Positions 34,567 to 47,782 of a stretch of 64,000 bases of DNA are shown in pieces. A program made the position numbers and the translations under genes. How positions within the stretch are numbered: the stretch's first letter is position 1; every line of letters begins with the position of its first letter. Source of the DNA: Notospermus geniculatus. Its lineage: Eukaryota > Nemertea > Pilidiophora > Heteronemertea > Lineidae. The notes beneath the pieces are model-generated. The model did no database searches. It saw only the letters and a list, made by a program, of their open reading frames with translations, and was not told the origin of the DNA. The stretch is taken from contig NMRB01000148.1 in the NCBI GenBank assembly GCA_002633025.1, positions 178,678 through 242,677 on the forward strand, read 5' to 3'.

Positions 34567-36424
34567 CTATGAAAAGAAAGAAGAACAATGTATGAGATGA
34601 TTGAAAAGTAATTTGTTTATCAACCTACCATTATAAAAAAATTCATCTGCAAAAGATCGTCGCAGTCATCTACGTGTGTTGAGAGCCACAGAAGATTATT
34701 TACTGTCAGTCTTACCAAAAATTTATAAGGCTTATGAATTTTTGGTCTTGCCTGTCACTGATTTGCTCTTCTAAATACATATATCTTATTTTTCCACAGA
34801 TAGAAAGCTTTTTCATGTAAAAATGGACGAATCGCACTGACATGTGTTTCAGTTCAGTACATAGTACGTACATGTACATGTGCATGTACGTACATTACAT
34901 ACACTGCTATCTTACGCAGGATAGCTATCGTTAATAGGGCAATATGTAACAATTAGATGACAGATTACACATCTGTAACCAAATCTGCACTTTATCTCTT
35001 CTCATGACGCTTTGTCAACATCCAGAGAGTTTTTATTAAATATTTTCAACGATTTGATCGGCTACAGCGTCTAAGTGACCCTCGAGTGTGTCGAATTGTT
35101 TGAGGAAATATTAAAATGACTGATATGTCAACAGAAACAAACACCCGAAAATTAAATTTTATAACCAACTGTGAAAATCACAAAGAAATAAAATACCCTT
35201 CAAACAACCATAGGTATCCTAATAAACCCTAGTCATCGGCTAGAGTGCAAGAGTTTTCAAGTTTGGTGTCGTTGGAGAATTTCGCCTTGACAACTGGAGT
35301 GGAGTTGCAACTGTCCACAGGAGCACGTGGCTTGAACCGAAATCATGGTAAGGTCAGGTAGGTCGTGTTAGAGCAAACACCATGAATTCATAACCCTGTC
35401 TTTAAACAATGCGAAGACATCTCTCGCATTGTTATCCCATCAAATGCCACGTTTGAAATGTTTACCGAGGCACAAAATGAATTTTTGCATTTTATGGTAG
35501 GTCGTTGTTAATGGTCACAATCGTAGTCACCGAGGCGGTCGCGATTAAAGCGGACGTGATTTCGGCGGAGATTGAATTGATATCACCGTGGTCAACACGG
35601 ACCTCAGTCGCTGGGGTTGCTGGGAACACGTGCGAGATTGTTTGGCGTATTAAACCAAACCTCACTGAACAATACAAGTAACGTTTCAAGAATGCTTGCG
35701 CCCTTTCGGCTGGCGACTCTACCCAATACTTGGGGAAGAATCTAATAAGACTTGAAGACAGCCATTGTGTAGCAACACTCGTTGGAACATTAACAACTGC
35801 ATCACCGAGAAGTACCCTTAAAGATGTTTAAAACTGAAATCAAGATGCCGTGAGCCGTCGTTAGCTGTCTATGGGCCGTGACTCCAACGCCTCGTGGTAG
35901 GAATACGCGCTCAATTACACATTGGAACAAGGCAATAAACCCGTTGATAGAGACAATCACTGTTTTAAAAGGATGCTTAATGCACTAATGCAATCACTGA
36001 TCGCGAGAACAATGCATTTCACAACTTCCCTGTCCAGAGGGATTTGAATTCAATTTCAATCCCGTGGAGAGTGAAGGTCCGTCGCAAATCGTCAGACGCG
36101 ACCATTTAAATCTGATGGCACTCATATCTCGGGGGGATCAGAGAATAGTACGATGCTTATACGACGACTTAGCTCCTTTTCTCCTCTCATATAGAAGGAT
36201 TTTCAACCTTTCTGGTCAGTTAAACGGTCAGTTGAGTCTAAGTTCGTATTAAGACGCCGTTTTGAAAACTTAAGACAAGTATTTGATGGAGATTTCAAGA
36301 AGAATATTGCTAAGATTGAAATATCGAGTGGGCTTATGATGCCACATTACTTGACTGTGATTGAACTAAGTAACTGAAGGTCATCTATTGAGAAACATCC
36401 CCATTTGGCCCCTTCCCATAACGT

Positions 36425-36714
36425 ACAAGGGAGTAAGAAATAAAAGTGGGAAATAAGAAGTGGGAAATTTTGCAATTTTTGTGCGAATTTTTCAATTTCT
36501 CAAATTGGGGCGTGAATTTTTTTTCCATATTGAGAAATATCACTCGAAAAATCAGAAAAAATGTCATGTCATTTTAAGAAAATTTCTCAAAATTTCTCAA
36601 AAATTTCTCAAAATTGGAAAAAATTGTATTCCAATTTGAGAAATTGAAAAATTCGCCAAAAAAGCCAAAATTTCCCGATTCTCATTTTCCGACTTTTATT
36701 TCTTACTCCCTTGT
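36425..36714. mobile_element. Foldback MITE, ACAAGGGAGTAAGAAATAAAAG ends
   Basis: The left arm ACAAGGGAGTAAGAAATAAA continues with GTGGGAAATTTTGCAATTTT and TTTTTCAATTTCTCAAATTGG. The mirrored right arm ends TTTTATTTCTTACTCCCTTGT. The centre is built of AAAATTTCTC repeats. 290 bp. Confidence 0.8.
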
Positions 36715-38734
36715 GTTCAATTTCAGGTAAAACAGTACAATTTTGAACAACTTCTGGTGTTTTCTTGTATTCTTTCTAACATTTCTGTTTTATTGTCTGC
36801 TTCTCAAACGCTCAGACTAGTATCTCTCTGCTCGTACTTTGTCTGGAAAGGAACGACCAAAATCGATCGTTCAAAAATCAAGTCTCGCCATTGACGACTC
36901 CTTCCGCATTTAATTCTTTTATCGATTTAATCCTATCGGAAAAGTTCCATATGATAAAGTTTTTCTGGCTTCTTCTCCAGTTTTTCGGATCAGACACGTT
37001 TTCATTCATCTTAAAGTCGAAGTTACGCACAAATCTCGTAATCCCGTGACAGAATGAGAAAGAACGTGATCGCCATTTTGAATTTCTGTGTGAATTAAAT
37101 TCAGCTCAACTTTATCCCACCTTGGAGTGCATTTTGTCTGCAGTAGACTTCATTTTCTTGGTGGTTAAATTGATTATCGCCAGTTACAGGTGCCTAGAGC
37201 TATCAAGAGGTTAATCCTTTGGACTGATGTCTTTAAACGATGTCTCCGATAAAACTGATCCATGCAGCCATCTTTGATAATCTCGGTCCTCGAGGCATAA
37301 AAGTGGCCATGGATTATGACGTCAGGTTAGGACAAGGTGGTCTGGTTTCCCATTCTTTGTTTCACATTCCGACCTTATGGCCATCTCTGGTCTACTATGG
37401 GCGGTTATATGAGCAAAAAATGCCTAAAATTTTGAATGTACTTAGTGTTCCTGACAAAAGGTAAACAGTTGAGCTAATTTTTTCCGTTTGTTTTTGGAAC
37501 TATGTACATTTCTTAGGCAATGTCCACTACTAGCATTACCTTTCTTTGGCCTGATGGCGACTTACCACAACAATAAGTAAAGCAGCTCAACGTTAATCCC
37601 AATCTGTTTGAAGCTACATGCAAGTGGATCTTCGTCTGCCTAATGTGGCGACGGACATGACCTATTAAGACCACTTCCGTCCAGTTACAGTTAAGCTTAA
37701 TACCTGTTGATGATGACGAATAGACGGTAGAAAAAACTTTTTCATCAAAGGCTTTGTGCAGCTTGTTCGAATCTTTGATCTCCCCAGAGCATTCTGTTAT
37801 AAGAATTGAGACCTCTTAGTGTTCAGTCTCCGGAAATGTTCTTTTTCGACTTTCATGCTAGTTTACGGGTCAAATAATATATTCAAACCTTAGTTACGTA
37901 ACCGTAACTGATGAAACTTTAAGTTGTAACACAGTTGTGTACATTTACTGCAACTCCGAAAAAACAAACTCAACGTTAACCAATAAGAAGTTAATTTCGC
38001 TACTTGTTTTCTGGTGCACAACTACTTTCTGTAACATAGGAGACTGCAGTATAAACTGCGATGTTCCGTAATACACTATTATGTAACCTAAGGAAAGAAA
38101 AAAATATATATCACAAACATCTTCTAACGGGGAGCGAATGCGAATATCGCGAATCAATCAACGTCTAGCTCTTTCGATACACGACGCATGGTTAAATAGA
38201 ATCCATGGCTGACTCTACACGACGTTTTCTTTATTACAAATTTCAAGCCGCCGTTAACGAGGATTTACGAGTGAAGCCGGAATCACAGTAGGAGTGCTTT
38301 AATGTCCCGGCAATTGATTACAGCTATCGTTTGTGATACCTTTTGCGAGGGACATCAAAGCCACGACTGGAAAGGTCGAGACAATACTTCCTAGAGGATT
38401 TCCTGTGATTGAAAACAACGCAAGTACGCTCTACATTATCTCGAAAGTACTTTTGTAAGAAGATTCGAAATATCTGAAGGGCGTGCTGTGAGGAAGGAAA
38501 GTCACAAGATGATGCTTAAAAGAGTTGGAGTTTTTCTTGTCTTAAAGGGGATGCTGAATGTTCATTGCAGTATGTGGAAACTGTGAAAAAAGACTTTGTT
38601 GTCGCGACGTGTATTGAAAAGTTTGTATTGTCTGTTGAGAGATCGGGTGGGAATCATGTAGGGGGCAAAGATGAGGATGAAAGCCTTTTGGTGTCTCTGA
38701 GGTTCCACGCTGTCGGCTGGAACTGTCTCTATAT

Positions 38735-39285
38735 TAGTGAGGTTTCGCAAATCTGACGAAACATGAAATACGAAATACGAAATTCAACTTCATTTCCATG
38801 ACGTAATGTATTTCTGGAAGTGGTTGGAGTCACAGATGTCCCTGTTGCCAGTGCGTCTTTTAGCATATCGTTTAAGACCGAGAGAGTTATCATAATGGTG
38901 CATCTCGAATTTTTAAATTTCCACTTCGTACATGTATCTACGAAGTGGAAACGAAAGATAAATTTCAAAGTTTAATATACACCGTAACTCTAGGGCCGTA
39001 TGCACCAAAAAAAGATTATCTTGAACTCAGGTTGAGCCAGAACTTTTCAATTGTTCAGGTTTGCTGGGGCATGATGTGACAATAGAAAAGTTGTGACTCA
39101 ACCTGAGTTCAAGATAATCCTCGTTTGGTGCATACGGCCGGTCTAACTTCGTAGGCTAAAAAACGCTATTGCAGCAGGCGATATTTGTGATACCAACCAT
39201 CTCCTGAAATACATTACGTCATGGAAATGAAGTCCAATTTCGTATTTCGTATTTTGTGTTTCGTCAGATTTGCGTAACCTCACTA
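38735..39285. mobile_element. Foldback MITE, GAGGTTTCGCAAATCTGACG family, copy 2 (host of nested element)
   Basis: TA-GTGAGGTTTCGCAAATCTGAC at the left and GTCAGATTTGCGTAACCTCAC-TA at the right, with AAATACGAAATACGAAATT arms. It is homologous to 27114-27521 but carries a 149-bp insertion at 38993-39141. Confidence 0.8.
38989..39145. mobile_element. Nested palindromic element with TCTA target duplication
   Basis: TCTA at 38989-38992 and 39142-39145 flanks GGGCCGTATGCACCAAA... and ...TTTGGTGCATACGGCCGG, with inner arms GATTATCTTGAACTCAGG and complement. The related locus in the 27114 element lacks it and reads TAGACTGATAGA there. Confidence 0.8.
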
Positions 39286-39823
39286 TTATGTCAAGAAACG
39301 AGATTGCGAGTCATGAGGGTGTCCATGATGATGATGATGATCAAGGTCGTTGGTGTTTCTGGAGTTCCTTGCTGTCGGCTTTAACTAGAATCAGTCGTAT
39401 CATTGGTGGATAAACAATGGGCTACGCCTTGTTTCACATTCTGGAACTGCAAGGCCAGCCTTCAATACATTGCTATTCCCAGCCATACCTCTGACACCAT
39501 TTACACAACCATTAGCCCAAGCTACTGTGCTATTCCTAGCCATGTTAGTTGTACATTAGCACTGCCTATATCGGTTGGTCCAAACCGGTGATTTCTACCA
39601 TTGCTGAACACAGCCGGCCCGACAATTTACTCCCTGTATTCACGGTATTGATTGCGTATTACAATGATTTTCAATCACGGTCGCCATCCATTTCCCGCCG
39701 TCTGATTGATGCCAAGTCCGGCGACGGAAACCAGATGAAATAGTGTGTAATGTCAGTTAATGTACGCTGTAGGTTTTACAAGAAAATTGTCAACAGACTG
39801 CAAGCTAGCACATTTTGTAAAGC

Positions 39824-39860
39824 ACGTACATGTACATGTAACTACATGTACATGAATGAG
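39824..39860. repeat. ACATGTACATG microsatellite
   Basis: TACATGTACATGTAACTACATGTACATG. A similar tract lies at 34868-34900. Confidence 0.7.
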
Positions 39861-41488
39861 GTCTGCTCGTACATAGCAGTATACATGTACAGCGAATCAG
39901 AATATCATGCCTCCAAACACAACCACAGTTTTGTATTCAGCAGCTAAGTCGCCAAAAGCATCCTAAATTTAAGACCTAAAAGGGCCACTAATGCATCTGC
40001 TTCGGCCCTTTGCATCTTTACCAGATTTCTAGTTCCGTAAAATAAAAGACCACACCATCCTAAAGTTTAAGATTTCAAAATAAACTGCTGCCAAGGAGGA
40101 TATTTCATCATTCGCCATTGTGACTTCAATCTGAGCAGCACCCTGAGTTGAGGACCAACGTTTCACCGAGAACAGACTGTAGTCTCTCTCTACTCTCAGC
40201 GTCGGCCGTACTGGATGACTGTTGACATTACAGCCCGAGTACAAGAGAACATTCTCTCCTCCAGTATATTACTTTTAGGAGAACATGGATAATCTACGGC
40301 CACGAATCGCCGTAGGGGTTCCACGGTTGGCTGTACATGACGGAAGTCTTCTCTGTTGGGCTATGGTATGAACTGTCCTGGGAAATGTCGGAGGAAATTG
40401 GTATCGAAGGGAAAGAACACAAATGTTTTCGATTGTATCAAGGCAATGAAACGTTAATTCTATAACCCACCATATTTTGTTACGTAGTCAGTGAGGACTA
40501 AAGGGAATTAGTCGCGACGGTCAAAAATGACACTAAGAATAATTTCAAGGCACACGAAATTCACAATTTCAAAATTACAAATTTCGTATTTTAGCGTATT
40601 TCATCCCAAGCTAAGCCTAGATTTGCAGTTGAACGTGTTCTAAATCTTGGGATATTTTATAATATGCTGAAGAGGTTTTTTTAAAACTTAGAAAGGATGC
40701 TATCACATCATTTTTTCCTTAAAACTAGATATCTTCGCTGGTTATATCAAACAAGTGTAGCATTTAATGAATTTCTCGGACTGGAACTAATATCTTTCAG
40801 CTTAAAACGGCATCGAAGCATTCTTCAGTCATATCTATCTGAGTCATTTCTCCATTTGGTATTGAAGTCAAACCAATTAACAGACGACAAGGGGCCTATC
40901 TCAGACGTTGATTGAACACTTGGAGAGTGTCTAGTGCAGAAGCATAATCAAAACGAACCTCCTTTATGGAGTCTTCATGCATCTTAAAAAGTAACTTGGT
41001 CGTACTTTTATTACATTTATCCCCAAACTTTCAAATATCGTGAACATTTTGACAAAGTGTTCCGTTCGGAGATCTGGAATTCGTAATTATTCCGTATGTA
41101 ATTGGAATTCTATACCATTTGTCCTAATTAACAACATCTTCGTATAAATTGAATCACCATGAATTAGCCGTTGATGGTTTAGTATTGTAACATTTGGATT
41201 CTGATCATGCGCACCAATCTAATGCCGAGGTAATTTAGATCTCGATTGTCTTGTTTGAAAGCGACGAATTAGCGGAATCCATGACATGTCTGGATTGACA
41301 AACGTCTCAGGAATGAGGTCTATTAGAAGTCCCGAGTATAAGCGGCAAGATTTTTCGGCTTCGTGCTTCTAACGAAAACAAAAGGGACAATGGATGGCAT
41401 GAATAAAGTCTAGTAGTGTAAATGCTTTTACTTCAGTTTTTACAGGTTTCTTCAATGCATTTGAACAGCAGCAAGGAAGTAAACGAAT

Positions 41489-41585
41489 TTCCTAACTCGT
41501 TTACCCAGTGGTTAAGGCGTGCTGCTCCTTAGTGCTGGCGATTGATGCCTCATGCGAGGGTCTGTGGGTTCGAATCTGGTAGGAA
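41489..41585 (+). pseudogene. tRNA-Ser/Leu-like SINE head (copy A)
   Basis: TTCCTA (41489-41494) pairs with TAGGAA (41580-41585). The A-box is CCCAGTGGTTAAGGCG and the B-box GGGTTCGAATC, with a long middle suggesting a class II tRNA. It is duplicated at 43612-43708. No TTTT terminator follows closely. Confidence 0.6.
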
Positions 41586-42723
41586 GCAATGTCTTTCACC
41601 TTAGAAACCCGATTTCTATTTCATATTGTTTACCCAGTGGGGGCCTTATGAACAGAGTTGACGCGGTTAATATGGGGTTATTATTTGGTAGTTACAGCGG
41701 ACCAAAAAATTGAAAAAAGAAAAAAATTCGTCCGCCGAAAAATTTTATGTTGCGGCTGAAATCAACCTTGAATCGAATGGATACACGGGCAGTAATTTCT
41801 TGTTACGTACGGAATTAATTGGTTCTTACGACGTTTACAGGACGTAAACCTACCGTATTCATTTGTGACCAAAATGATCTCAAACGTACTTTACATGTAC
41901 AATCGTAAAAGCAAAATGAATAAGAAAATAAAACTAGGCAAGTGTGTAGCTTTCGCAAAGTGGTGTTCAATATAGGATGTGAAGATTTTTTTAATTAGGT
42001 TAAAGTGTAATATAAAAAACCCGTCCACGAGAAAAAAATCAGGATGGGCAAATAATCAGTATGTGTTTATCCTTTTGTTCTTACCATGCGCGACCAACGA
42101 TTTTAATTTCGCTCTATTTGTGTTCCCAATAAACGTAATAAAATATCATCACAACTGATGTTTATCTCCATAAAGGGGCATACGCTTCTAAACAAATGTT
42201 GTAGATTGTGAGAATAATGCTAACGACAGTGATACCTAGTGGGAAACTTCTGGGTCATTTTCATATTGTTTGCAGAGTTTAAATTCCCACAATTTCGTCC
42301 TCGGATCTCCGTCCCACGGTCCTTGATATCCGTGGATCGATTTGCCTCGTGTTCGCCCAGCACCTCACGCACCTTGCTTTGGCCTCGTGCCGCAAATTAA
42401 CCGACCGTATTGTCGCAAGCCCATCCTTCCACCTTCATCTCAAACTAAAGTTGGGCAGGTTACACACAGTTTGTATTTAACTCGCTGAGTTAGGTTAAAG
42501 ACGCGCACGTGTCCCGCTATGGATACGCGTGGCTGAGTTGAGTGAATAAAGCACATCCGTATATCTATCAAATTAAGCAAGTTTTCCCACGACGGATGAG
42601 GCGATTTGAGAAATCAAAGTGTTCCAATGAGGATGGACGACCGCGGCTTGTACGGATTGTGTTCACAAGCCGATTGCATTTAAGAATGTGATTGTCTTGG
42701 TTCTGACGGAGGTGCTCTTTTAT

Positions 42724-42882
42724 TAGGGAGGTTTAGAAATCAAACGATAAACGTAAACTTTACGACAACGTTATTTTTCATACTACATGTACACATTAAC
42801 CAGATTTTATATTACATTTTCGGTACAAAAATAACGTTGTCGTTAACGTTTACGTTTATCGTTTGATTTCTAAACCTCACTA
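42724..42882. mobile_element. Palindromic TA-MITE, GGGAGGTTTAGAAATC family, copy 2
   Basis: TA-GGGAGGTTTAGAAATCAAAC ... GTTTGATTTCTAAACCTCAC-TA, with the interior containing GACAACGTTATTTTTCATAC and GGTACAAAAATAACG. Confidence 0.85.
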
Positions 42883-42968
42883 TTGTCTTCATTGAGACGT
42901 TAAGATCGTCGAATCGAACTCGGCTAACGATGCGATCTACAACACTCAAGATAACTACCAACGTATTT

Positions 42969-42969
42969 N
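42969..42969. other. Single N at duplication junction
   Basis: One undetermined base precisely between two near-identical 2.1-kb copies. Confidence 0.9.
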
Positions 42970-43611
42970 TTTCTCCATTTGGTATTGAAGTCAAACCAAT
43001 TAACAGACGACAAGGGGCCTATCTCAGACGTTGATTGAACACTTGGAAAGTGTCTAGTGCACAAGCATAATCAAAACGAACCTCCTTTATGGAGTCTTCA
43101 TGCATCTTAAAAAGTAACTTGATCATACTTTTATTACATTTATCCCCAAACTTTCAAATATCGTAAACATTTTGACAAAGTGTTCCGTTCGGAGATCTGG
43201 AATTCGTAATTATTCCGTATGTAATTGGAATTCTATACCATTTGTCCTAATTAACAACATCTTCGTATAAATTGAATCACCATGAATTAGCCGTTGATGG
43301 TTTAGTATCGTTACATTTGGATTCTGATCATGCGCACCAATCTAATGCCGAGGTAATTTAGATCTCGATTGTCTTGTTTGAAAGCGACGAATTAGCGGAA
43401 TCCATGACATGTCTGGATTGACAAACGTCTGAGGAATGAGGTCTATTAGAAGTCCCGAGTATAAGCGGCAAGATTTTTCGGCTTCGTGCTTCTAACGAAA
43501 ACAAAAGGGACAATGGATGGCATGAATAAAGTCTAGTAGTGTAAATGCTTTTACTTCAGTTTTTACAGGTTTCTTCAATGCATTTGAACAGCAGCAAGGA
43601 AGTAAACGAAT

Positions 43612-43708
43612 TTCCTAACTCGTTTACCCAGTGGTTAAGGCGTGCTGCTCCTTAGTGCTGGCGATTGATGCCTCATGCGAGGGTCTGTGGGTTCGAATCT
43701 GGTAGGAA
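43612..43708 (+). pseudogene. tRNA-Ser/Leu-like SINE head (copy B)
   Basis: Identical partner of 41489-41585 inside duplication copy B. Confidence 0.6.
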
Positions 43709-44846
43709 GCAATGTCTTTCACCTTAGAAACCCGATTTCTATTTCATATTGTTTACCCAGTGGGGGCCTTATGAACAGAGTTGACGCGGTTAATATGGGG
43801 TTATTATTTGGTAGTTACAGCGGACCAAAAAATTGAAAAAAGAAAAAAATTCGTCCGCCGAAAAATTTTATGTTGCGGCTGAAATCAACCTTGAATCGAA
43901 TGGATACACGGGCAGTAATTTCTTGTTACGTACGGAATTAATTGGTTCTTACGACGTTTACAGGACGTAAACCTACCGTATTCATTTGTGACCAAAATGA
44001 TCTCAAACGTACTTTACATGTACAATCGTAAAAGCAAAATGAATAAGAAAATAAAACTAGGCAAGTGTGTAGCTTTCGCAAAGTGGTGTTCAATATAGGA
44101 TGTGAAGATTTTTTTAATTAGGTTAAAGTGTAATATAAAAAACCCGTCCACGAGAAAAAAATCAGGATGGGCAAATAATCAGTATGTGTTTATCCTTTTG
44201 TTCTTACCATGCGCGACCAACGATTTTAATTTCGCTCTATTTGTGTTCCCAATAAACGTAATAAAATATCATCACAACTGATGTTTATCTCCATAAAGGG
44301 GCATACGCTTCTAAACAAATGTTGTAGATTGTGAGAATAATGCTAACGACAGTGATACCTAGTGGGAAACTTCTGGGTCATTTTCATATTGTTTGCAGAG
44401 TTTAAATTCCCACAATTTCGTCCTCGGATCTCCGTCCCACGGTCCTTGATATCCGTGGATCGATTTGCCTCGTGTTCGCCCAGCACCTCACGCACCTTGC
44501 TTTGGCCTCGTGCCGCAAATTAACCGACCGTATTGTCGCAAGCCCATCCTTCCACCTTCATCTCAAACTAAAGTTGGGCAGGTTACACACAGTTTGTATT
44601 TAACTCGCTGAGTTAGGTTAAAGACGCGCACGTGTCCCGCTATGGATACGCGTGGCTGAGTTGAGTGAATAAAGCACATCCGTATATCTATCAAATTAAG
44701 CAAGTTTTCCCACGACGGATGAGGCGATTTGAGAAATCAAAGTGTTCCAATGAGGATGGACGACCGCGGCTTGTACGGATTGTGTTCACAAGCCGATTGC
44801 ATTTAAGAATGTGATTGTCTTGGTTCTGACGGAGGTGCTCTTTTAT

Positions 44847-45005
44847 TAGGGAGGTTTAGAAATCAAACGATAAACGTAAACTTTACGACAACGTTATTTT
44901 TCATACTACATGTACACATTAACCAGATTTTATATTACATTTTCGGTACAAAAATAACGTTGTCGTTAACGTTTACGTTTATCGTTTGATTTCTAAACCT
45001 CACTA
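44847..45005. mobile_element. Palindromic TA-MITE, same family, copy 3 (duplicate of copy 2)
   Basis: Same sequence as 42724-42882, carried along in the 2.1-kb duplication, so it is not an independent insertion. Confidence 0.85.
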
Positions 45006-45654
45006 TTGTCTTCATTGAGACGTTAAGATCGTCGAATCGAACTCGGCTAACGATGCGATCTACAACACTCAAGATAACTACCAACGTATTTTCATCAACG
45101 TAATTGTGATTGTGATTGTTATATGTTGTGCTAACAATGGTTGTCCGCGATATTTAGATGGGCAGTGAGACGGAGAAGATATACCGTAATCTCGCATGTC
45201 TCGGACAGCGCGAGACAATGGGACGGTAGGGGTACCGGGAGGCCTGGTGTGCGTCATTGTGACACGTCATAGCAAAGCATTGAATAGCGTGAGAGGCGAG
45301 CACGGGATGAATAGTAAGACATCAAAAGCTTGAATCACTGCACCGGGAGGCCGTATCGCCATGTCAAATTGACATTGATTTAGGTTGGGACAGCAGAGGG
45401 TGGTCCCCTCTATCGTGACTTGATGGCCGTTCCAGTGGTAAATTGCTTAATCATCTCTTCTGAGCACGTATTGATCTCTGCTGACGCTCATATTGAAATA
45501 TTCAAGTGGAAGTGATCATTTGAAATCCCCGACGTTTTGAAGTTGCAACGGCAATAGCAGAATTGGTCTGTTCTAGGTTTACCATGAAATTCAAGAAATT
45601 AAAAAAAAATGTAACTTCGTTAGTTCATTCCAGTAAGATAATTTTTCACTGTAT

Positions 45655-45742
45655 CTCTGACTATGTTGTGTATCTCTGTCTCTCTGACTATGTTGTGTAT
45701 CTCTGACTATGTTGTGTATCTCTGTATCTCTGACTATGTTAT
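45655..45742. repeat. CTCTGACTATGTTGTGTAT minisatellite
   Basis: Four units of CTCTGACTATGTTGTGTAT with one or two CTCTGT(AT) insertions between them. Confidence 0.85.
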
Positions 45743-46593
45743 GTTTGAGTTGGAAATTAGAACGTCTGAAAAACCTGAACTTAGTTCGTTTCTACCCTCT
45801 ACACCACTCCGCCTCTGTGCCCACCATATGAGGGGCCGTTTTTTAGAAGCCTCATTCGAGTGACTTTATTGAAGATTATCCCGATAGACATGCTCATTGA
45901 GATAAAATCTTTAAATCCCCCGCCTTAATGCAACCTAGATACCATCGGTGAAATACACACTCGAGGACAAACATTATAAATAAAATTCAATATAAATTTG
46001 AAATTCGATGCGACTGTAAATTATTAAACATACGGTAGGCCAAGTTTTCATTGTTGGCCCGTGTCAGTGTATTTATTTTCATATGACAAACAACACTCCC
46101 TCAGCGCATGAACTAATAACATTTCTAAAAATGATGGATTAGTGGACAAACAAATATCGTCTGCTACTCGCGTGTTACAATTGAACAAATATCTACAGTT
46201 CTCACTCAGATAAATCTTATGTCTACTTAATAAGACCTGGTGTTAAATTTTTTTTCGATTTTCTGTTCTCCTGTAGCGTCCTGTCGGCTAAAGTAAACGC
46301 GTCAGAGGTGCACAGGTGGTTGGCCCTCAGTTTTAAAAATAATGGAATCTAATAAGAAATCCCTCGTTCACTGAAGGTTGACTTGAAGCTGGCTGTATCT
46401 CCACATGAGTCTGATAAACAACAGCTGTTTCGAAAAATCTTAAACAAACTTGCAGTGAAACATTACAATAGCCATTGTTGAATTTTTTTTCGCTCGCTTG
46501 GATTTATAAATAGGGCGTTTTCGCAGTGCCACGAAGCCTTCACGTTTTCAAAACTTGAACTGGAAATTGTTTTATCTGAGTAAGCAAGTACAT

Positions 46594-46830
46594 CTCGCCT
46601 ATACCCCGCGGTGGCGATCATCAACCCCGCGGTGGCGATCATCATCATCAAAGTTTTTTGAGTCCACAACAGTTGTAAGGTTTGACGAACAACTGAACAT
46701 CTAAATCGCTGAGACATGTCAAATGCTCCAGTATAGCAGCGATTTCACAATTCTTGAGTGAAATTTGGCACTGTTTTCTGGACTTAGAAAATTCTGATTT
46801 GACTGATCGCCACCGCGGGGTATATGCGAG
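46594..46830. mobile_element. Element with CTCGCCTATACCCCGCGG inverted ends
   Basis: The left end CTCGCCTATACCCCGCGG then TGGCGATCA is mirrored by TGATCGCCACCGCGGGGTAT and ATGCGAG at the right; 237 bp. The left end carries a direct duplicate of CCCCGCGGTGGCGATCATCA. Confidence 0.75.
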
Positions 46831-47646
46831 AGTATTGTATAACAATTGATATCATAGTGAGTAGCCTATATCTATTCATTTTTACTACCGCGAGCAAGTA
46901 AATACGAAAAAAAAATGTAGATTACTGTACAGGATATATTTCCTCAATGGTGTATCAAGCTCTGGGAAATGTGTCATTTCCAGAAAAGAAGGCACTTTTT
47001 CCACAAATATAATCACAAGTATTTTTCCCCTAATATTTACGTGTTTTCATTGAATTTTATCAGTACTGTCACTCCGGTTGTGAAGTAACATACTTAATCC
47101 AGTTTAGTTTGCGATGCTAACGGCTGCCCTGGAAGGCAAACATGGCCTGGAAAGTCTGTTCATGTCTGTACAGAAACGGGAAGGGTTTTGACGGCAAACG
47201 CAACAGATATTGGACGCAACGGAAACCGGAAGAAACAAACGCATGCTCAGTAAATATGTACAATCTAGTCGAATTTATATGTCATCCAGATTTCATATGA
47301 TATGATTTATTTAATGGGGGCGTTTATAAATTGGGAAAAGATCGTGATATTTTCCTATTCGAAAATGTTATCGATATTGAACACATGTTTTATTGGTAAA
47401 ATGACATCTTGTATTTCCAATCTCGACCTATTGTCTTAGTAAATATTCACCGCGGATAGGAGATGAGTATCACTTCATCATTAGATGTAACCCATCGATT
47501 TCATGTCTGCTGGACAACAGGTTAGACGCCTAGGTGTCGAATTTCAGCAAATATTTTCCTCCATTTTATTAAAACTGATTAATTCTGCACTTGAATTCAT
47601 ACGCCGTCTGCAGGTGAATTTGAAAACAACATTGCAACTGCAGCCT

Positions 47647-47782
47647 TCTGGACCGACCGCACAGTAAGGCCGATAGTGCTTTCGATGCCTATCGGCGGTT
47701 TAGTTAATGGGAAAATGCGTTATAACTAACTGCCGATAGGCGCCGGTAGCACTATCGGACTTTCTGTGCAGTCGGCCCTGGT
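47647..47782. mobile_element. Palindromic element, GACCGACCGCACAG ends
   Basis: CGACCGCACAGTAAGGCCGA and TAGTGCTTTCG on the left, GGTAGCACTATCGGACTTTC and TGTGCAGTCGGCC on the right. Central arms CGATGCCTATCGGC / GCCGATAGGCGC. Confidence 0.7.

Larger units (their letters stand above)
40847..42968. repeat. Tandem 2.1-kb duplication, copy A
   Basis: Matches 42970-45091 at an offset of 2123. I see eight substitutions, all before about 41312, and none afterwards. The copies are separated by one N. Confidence 0.95.
42970..45091. repeat. Tandem 2.1-kb duplication, copy B
   Basis: Begins TTTCTCCATTTGG directly after the N at 42969 and ends CTACCAACGTATTT, the same string that precedes the N. The near-identity and N placement point to an assembly join of overlapping or allelic contigs. 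Confidence 0.95.
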
